Origin: Firmicutes bacterium CAG:238
GTDB taxonomy: Bacteria; Bacillota; Clostridia; Peptostreptococcales; Anaerovoracaceae
NCBI GenBank assembly: GCA_000435615.1
Contig: FR881969.1
Span: 68,110-77,745, forward strand
Direction: 5' to 3'
Length of the DNA: 9,636 nucleotides
Shown piece after piece: positions 6,466 to 9,636 of this stretch (its first letter is position 1; every line of letters starts with the position of its first letter). The notes under the pieces are model-generated. The model did not search any database and was not told where the DNA came from. It saw nothing but the letters and a program-made list of their open reading frames with translations. The position numbers and the translations under genes were made by a program.

Positions 6466-7767
6466 ATGGACAAACTGCGAAACCAAATCGCCGCATACTT
6501 TAACGAGAATCAAGATGAAATGCTCAGCGACTTAAAAGGTCTTATGGAAATTAAGAGCAAGAGTGAGGATAGACAGAAATGTGAAGACGCCTTGGTTTAT
6601 GTTGCAGATCTTGCTCGAGGTTTTGGTATGAAAGCGACAATGGGAAAATATCGCGATGTATGCGTGGTGGAAGCAGGCGAAGGCGAAGAGACTTTGGGTA
6701 TCCTCGTGCACGTGGATGTCGTGGAGGAAGGTGCCATCGAGCTTTGGGAATGCGAACCGTTTACACTGACGCAGAAAGACGGGCTGCTTTTCGGAAGAGG
6801 CATTATTGACGATAAGGGGCTGGTTATCGGAACTCTGTACGCACTCAAATTCCTAAAAGAAACTATAAGCACATGGAAGAGAAGAATATGGCTGATTGTC
6901 GGAAGCAGTGAGGAAACCGAGTGGATTGACATGGAACATTTCAAAGAAGAATTCCCAATACCGGATTACGGATACTCTCCGGACGGAAACTTTCCGATTT
7001 TCAACGCAGAAAGCGGGTACATGGATGTGGTTCTGGAATTCAAAAACACGAATCCGAAGGTCTTTGAACATTTTGAAGGCGGTGTTTCAGAAAATGTTGT
7101 TCCGGCATCTGCCAGCTTTACGGCAAACGGAAAAGAGTATGATTTTCATGGGAAATCCGCGCACAGTTCCACGCCGGAACTTGGAGAAAACGCGATTCTT
7201 AAGATGGCAGAAGCTCTTTGCGGGGCAGAATGGGAGACACCCGACTTTGCAAGATTTCTTCATGATATGTTCCCGGAGGGGAACTATGAATCCTTGCTTG
7301 ACCTAAAGAAGGTATCTCATGCTCCGAATGAGAAAACTCTGCCGACAACCATTGTCCCGACTGTTCTTACACAGGAAAACGATAGAATATCGCTGAATTT
7401 CAACGTAAGACAAACATTCGAAATTCCGGGACGAAATGTCATAGAGGCTTTCGAGAAGGAGAAAACAAAATATCATTATAACGTAATTATTAAAGAAAAT
7501 TTAGAGCCTATCTTTGTTGATGAAAACAAACCTTGGCTCACAAGAATGAAACATGCATATGAGGCATACGGAAAGGAATGCGAGTTTATGGCGGCATCGG
7601 GCTGCACATACGCCAAGACAATGCCGAACTTCGTGACCTGGGGACCTGTTTTCCCGGAAGACCTTGACTGTGCGCATATGGAAAACGAGCAAATCTCCCT
7701 TGAGAGCTTTCTGCTCGGAAATCAAATGTATGCATATTTTCTGTTTAACGAAACTGCAGACAAATAA
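6466..7767 (+). CDS. M20-family dipeptidase (PepV/Sapep-like)
   Basis: A cytoplasmic two-metal aminopeptidase-fold enzyme that splits dipeptides. All metal and catalytic positions of the family can be seen: HVDVV (His82, Asp84), GRGIIDDKG (Asp115 as bridging ligand), GSSEETEW (Glu149 general base, Glu150 ligand), YSPDGNFP (Asp173) and DCAHMENE (His404). The lid domain lies between about 187 and 370, with FHGKSAHSSTPELGENA (227-243) as the M20 substrate-binding signature. The 433 residues are slightly shorter than typical PepV (about 460-470) but nothing essential is lacking. No signal peptide is present. It is the first gene behind the MerR-type promoter and ends with three stops in a row (TAA TAG TAG, 7765-7773), 18 bases before the carrier gene, so the two likely form an operon in which imported peptides or their products are broken down. 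Family certain; exact substrate preference unknown. Confidence 0.92.
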   Translation: MDKLRNQIAAYFNENQDEMLSDLKGLMEIKSKSEDRQKCEDALVYVADLARGFGMKATMGKYRDVCVVEAGEGEETLGILVHVDVVEEGAIELWECEPFTLTQKDGLLFGRGIIDDKGLVIGTLYALKFLKETISTWKRRIWLIVGSSEETEWIDMEHFKEEFPIPDYGYSPDGNFPIFNAESGYMDVVLEFKNTNPKVFEHFEGGVSENVVPASASFTANGKEYDFHGKSAHSSTPELGENAILKMAEALCGAEWETPDFARFLHDMFPEGNYESLLDLKKVSHAPNEKTLPTTIVPTVLTQENDRISLNFNVRQTFEIPGRNVIEAFEKEKTKYHYNVIIKENLEPIFVDENKPWLTRMKHAYEAYGKECEFMAASGCTYAKTMPNFVTWGPVFPEDLDCAHMENEQISLESFLLGNQMYAYFLFNETADK

Positions 7768-7785
7768 TAGTAGAAAGGAACTGTT

Positions 7786-9339
7786 ATGGAAAAGAAAAAA
7801 AGAAAATTTCAAATGCCGACGGCGATAACAATCGTTATGATTTTCCTTGCGATTGTTGCGCTGCTTACATGGGTCGTACCGACTTCCGTTGTTATTACGG
7901 ATGAAGCCGGAAACAGCCAGATTATCTACAATGCGGCATTTGACGAGGACGGAAATGTAATTGAAAACGCAGGAACAAGCCCGGTAGGGCTGTGGGACTA
8001 CTTTACCGCCCCGATTGAAGGCTTCATCGATGCTGCAGACATTGCAACTGCGATTCTTATTTCGGGCGGACTGATTGCAATTCTGAATCATGTCGGAGCA
8101 ATGGATGCCGGTATCGGTGCGCTTCTCAGAAGATTTAAAGGAAGCACTCTGATTGCAATTCTTATGATTGTATTCGCACTGATGGGAACCGTATACGGCT
8201 CTTGGGAGGAGCTTCCGGCTTATGCAATCGTAATTCTTCCGCTGTTTATCTCCGCGGGCTATGATGCGATTACCGGAATGATGGTAATTTTGATAGGAGC
8301 AAACATCGGTAATATGGCCAGTGTTGTAAACCCTTACTCGATTGGAGCTGCTGTAGCGGCAATCGGAAACCCGGAATTATCTCTCGGCTCCGGCATTCTG
8401 CTCAGACTTGTTCTCTTCGTGGTTATGCTTACCATGGGTATATTCTTTGTTATAAGATATGCAAACAAGGTTAAGGCAAACCCTGAAAAGTCTTTAATCG
8501 CAGGTCAGGAAAATCATCTTTTCAAGACGGAAAATGTCGGACTTGCAGAATTTACGCCTAGAAGAATCTGGTCTCTTGTTGTTTTCGGACTTGTAATTCT
8601 GTTCTGTGTAATGGGATATATCCCTTGGGACTCCATCACAACAAGCAATGGAACCGCATTCGATGTAGTGAACGCTCCACAGTATGCAAGCCAGGGACAC
8701 TTCATCGGAAACCTTCTTGGCATGAACAAATTTACCGAATTCGGCTGGTGGTATTTCATTGAATTCTCGGTAATCTGGCTCATCGGAGCAATCGTAATCG
8801 GGCTTATCAACAAAATGCCGGAAAAAGAATTTGTTTCCGTATTCGCACAGGGCGCAGCGGACCTCGTAACGGTCGTATTCGTACTTGCCGCATCGAGAGG
8901 AATCTCGCTCTTCATGGGAACCAGCGAATCCGGAATGAGCATCACATTCATTTATTGGATACAGAAAGTTCTCTCCGGCGTACCGCTTTGGGCATTCGTT
9001 GTTGCGGGCGTTCTTGCATACTTTGCAATCGGCCTGTTCCTCCAGTCAACAAGCGGAGTTGCAGGTATCACAATGCCAATCTTCGGAGCCGTTGCATTTG
9101 CGCTCTTCGCAGCTTCAAGCGTGGGTTCCGTCGGTGGACAGACGATCCTGCTTTCCACATTCACATGCGGCATCAACTTCGTATGTGCGCTTTATCCGGA
9201 ATCAACAAACATGGGTATCTGCGAGATGGCGGGTGTTCCGTTCAACGTATTCTTCAAACAGTGGCTTAAGACGCTGGCACCGATACTCATCGTTGCAATC
9301 ATCATAATTTCAGCAGCGCCGTATATCGGACTTGTATAG
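7786..9339 (+). CDS. YfcC/DcuC-type membrane carrier (amino acid, peptide or dicarboxylate)
   Basis: A 517-residue polytopic membrane protein with about 11-13 hydrophobic segments, of the YfcC family in the C4-dicarboxylate/arginine-ornithine carrier clan (PF03606-like). The opening FQMPTAITIVMIF with a first TM at about 12-32 and the WVVP turn are typical. An extracytoplasmic loop follows (about 34-75). The conserved core GTVYGSWEELPAYAIVILP (134-152), GANIGNMASVVNPYSIG (171-187) and the late FLQSTSGVAGITMPIFGAVA (418-437) are clear family signatures. An AAAGGAA site (7774-7780) precedes the ATG, right after the dipeptidase, and a hairpin terminator follows the stop. Pairing of YfcC-type carriers with M20 peptidases suggests uptake of short peptides or exchange of amino acids. 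The substrate is not established for most of this family, and I do not assign one. Confidence 0.9.
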   Translation: MEKKKRKFQMPTAITIVMIFLAIVALLTWVVPTSVVITDEAGNSQIIYNAAFDEDGNVIENAGTSPVGLWDYFTAPIEGFIDAADIATAILISGGLIAILNHVGAMDAGIGALLRRFKGSTLIAILMIVFALMGTVYGSWEELPAYAIVILPLFISAGYDAITGMMVILIGANIGNMASVVNPYSIGAAVAAIGNPELSLGSGILLRLVLFVVMLTMGIFFVIRYANKVKANPEKSLIAGQENHLFKTENVGLAEFTPRRIWSLVVFGLVILFCVMGYIPWDSITTSNGTAFDVVNAPQYASQGHFIGNLLGMNKFTEFGWWYFIEFSVIWLIGAIVIGLINKMPEKEFVSVFAQGAADLVTVVFVLAASRGISLFMGTSESGMSITFIYWIQKVLSGVPLWAFVVAGVLAYFAIGLFLQSTSGVAGITMPIFGAVAFALFAASSVGSVGGQTILLSTFTCGINFVCALYPESTNMGICEMAGVPFNVFFKQWLKTLAPILIVAIIIISAAPYIGLV

Positions 9340-9371
9340 TTAAGTTACCCATAATTTTAAATAAAGAAAAA

Positions 9372-9403
9372 ACAAAGCCCCGGCAGATTTGCCGGGGCTT
9401 TGT
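9372..9403. terminator. Intrinsic terminator between convergent genes
   Basis: A perfect 14-bp stem (ACAAAGCCCCGGCA at 9372-9385, complement at 9390-9403) with the 4-base loop GATT. On the minus strand it is followed by a U-rich tract (TTTTTTCTTTAT), a strong terminator for the GntR-like gene. On the + strand only a short T-run at the end of the stem is present, so for the carrier gene it would rely more on the stem. It is bidirectional by layout, stronger leftward. Confidence 0.9.
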
Positions 9404-9413
9404 GCGATCACAA

Positions 9414-9636
9414 TTATACTATAGTATCATAAGGTGCATACACGGGTGTCCAGTGTGTTTGCGAAAGATAACGGAACAGACCTTCCGCATCCCGTGCACG
9501 AAACAACTTAACAATTTGACGATGATCTTCGTTTGTGGCATAAAGAATTTCTTTCATCTTTCCTTCAGGATCATTTTTATAAGGCTTTTGAAAAAGCTTG
9601 CTTTTCACTTTGGAAAGCGTGTTAATTAAAGCATTG
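9414..9636 (-). CDS. Probable GntR-family regulator, C-terminal end of FCD domain (partial)
   Basis: The minus-strand frame is open from the right edge to a TAA at 9414-9416, giving the last ~73 residues; the apparent start in the window (GTG near 9608) is internal, since the frame continues past it with no stop. The sequence is rich in charged residues and helical, with NEDHRQIVKLFRARDAEGLF followed by a HW-containing end. The H-x2-I-x4-A/R-x-D-x-E pattern resembles the last helices of the FCD effector domain in FadR/GntR regulators, where the histidine helps bind a metal or carboxylate ligand. Its gene converges on the carrier gene with the shared terminator between, a common layout for a local regulator of transport genes. 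Only the tail is visible, so the family call is moderate. Confidence 0.5.
   Translation of the reverse strand, partial: NALINTLSKVKSKLFQKPYKNDPEGKMKEILYATNEDHRQIVKLFRARDAEGLFRYLSQTHWTPVYAPYDTIV

Noticed and set aside
7501..8091. Minus-strand open frame (196 codons) across the dipeptidase-carrier junction
   Set aside because: It spans two clearly coding + strand genes, is rich in Cys, Arg and His as shadow frames are, and matches no family I know.

Overview
The window looks like a low-to-mid GC Gram-positive bacterium, most likely an anaerobic Clostridia-type Firmicute. The reasons are strong AGGAGG-type ribosome sites before most genes, very short intergenic gaps, a MurT/GatD-like pair (typical of Gram-positives), a PepV/Sapep-type dipeptidase and a YfcC-type carrier. 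I cannot name the genus. All complete genes lie on the + strand. A single gene fragment at the right edge runs the other way. There are no RNA genes, mobile elements or CRISPR arrays that I can support.

Region 1 (1-866) is the C-terminal part (about 8 membrane segments) of a DHA2-type MFS drug exporter; its start lies outside the window.

Region 2 (924-6385) is a tight run of five genes with gaps of about 19, 20, 3 and 20 bases: cardiolipin synthase, a sugar-transfer-associated ATP-grasp protein, a MurT-family Mur ligase, a GatD-like glutamine amidotransferase-fold protein, and a MerR-family regulator with a BmrR/GyrI-like C-terminal half. It reads as a cell-envelope operon. The most interesting point is that the GatD-like protein has lost both the nucleophile cysteine and the catalytic histidine of class I glutaminases, and its MurT partner is also altered in the region that normally completes the GatD active site. 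The pair therefore probably cannot make isoglutamine from glutamine in the textbook way. With an ATP-grasp ligase directly upstream, this is a candidate for a modified or unrecognised envelope amide-ligase system.

Region 3 (6386-9339) begins with a textbook MerR-type promoter: TTGACC and TAAAAT separated by 19 bp, with a perfect 9-bp dyad in the spacer. It is followed by an ideal Shine-Dalgarno sequence, an M20 dipeptidase and a YfcC-family 12-TM-type carrier. The regulator at the end of region 2 is the obvious candidate to activate this promoter, probably coupling peptide or amino acid uptake and breakdown to an unknown small molecule.

Region 4 (9340-9636) holds a strong hairpin terminator between convergent genes, then the last ~73 codons of a minus-strand gene that resembles the FCD effector domain of a GntR-family regulator.
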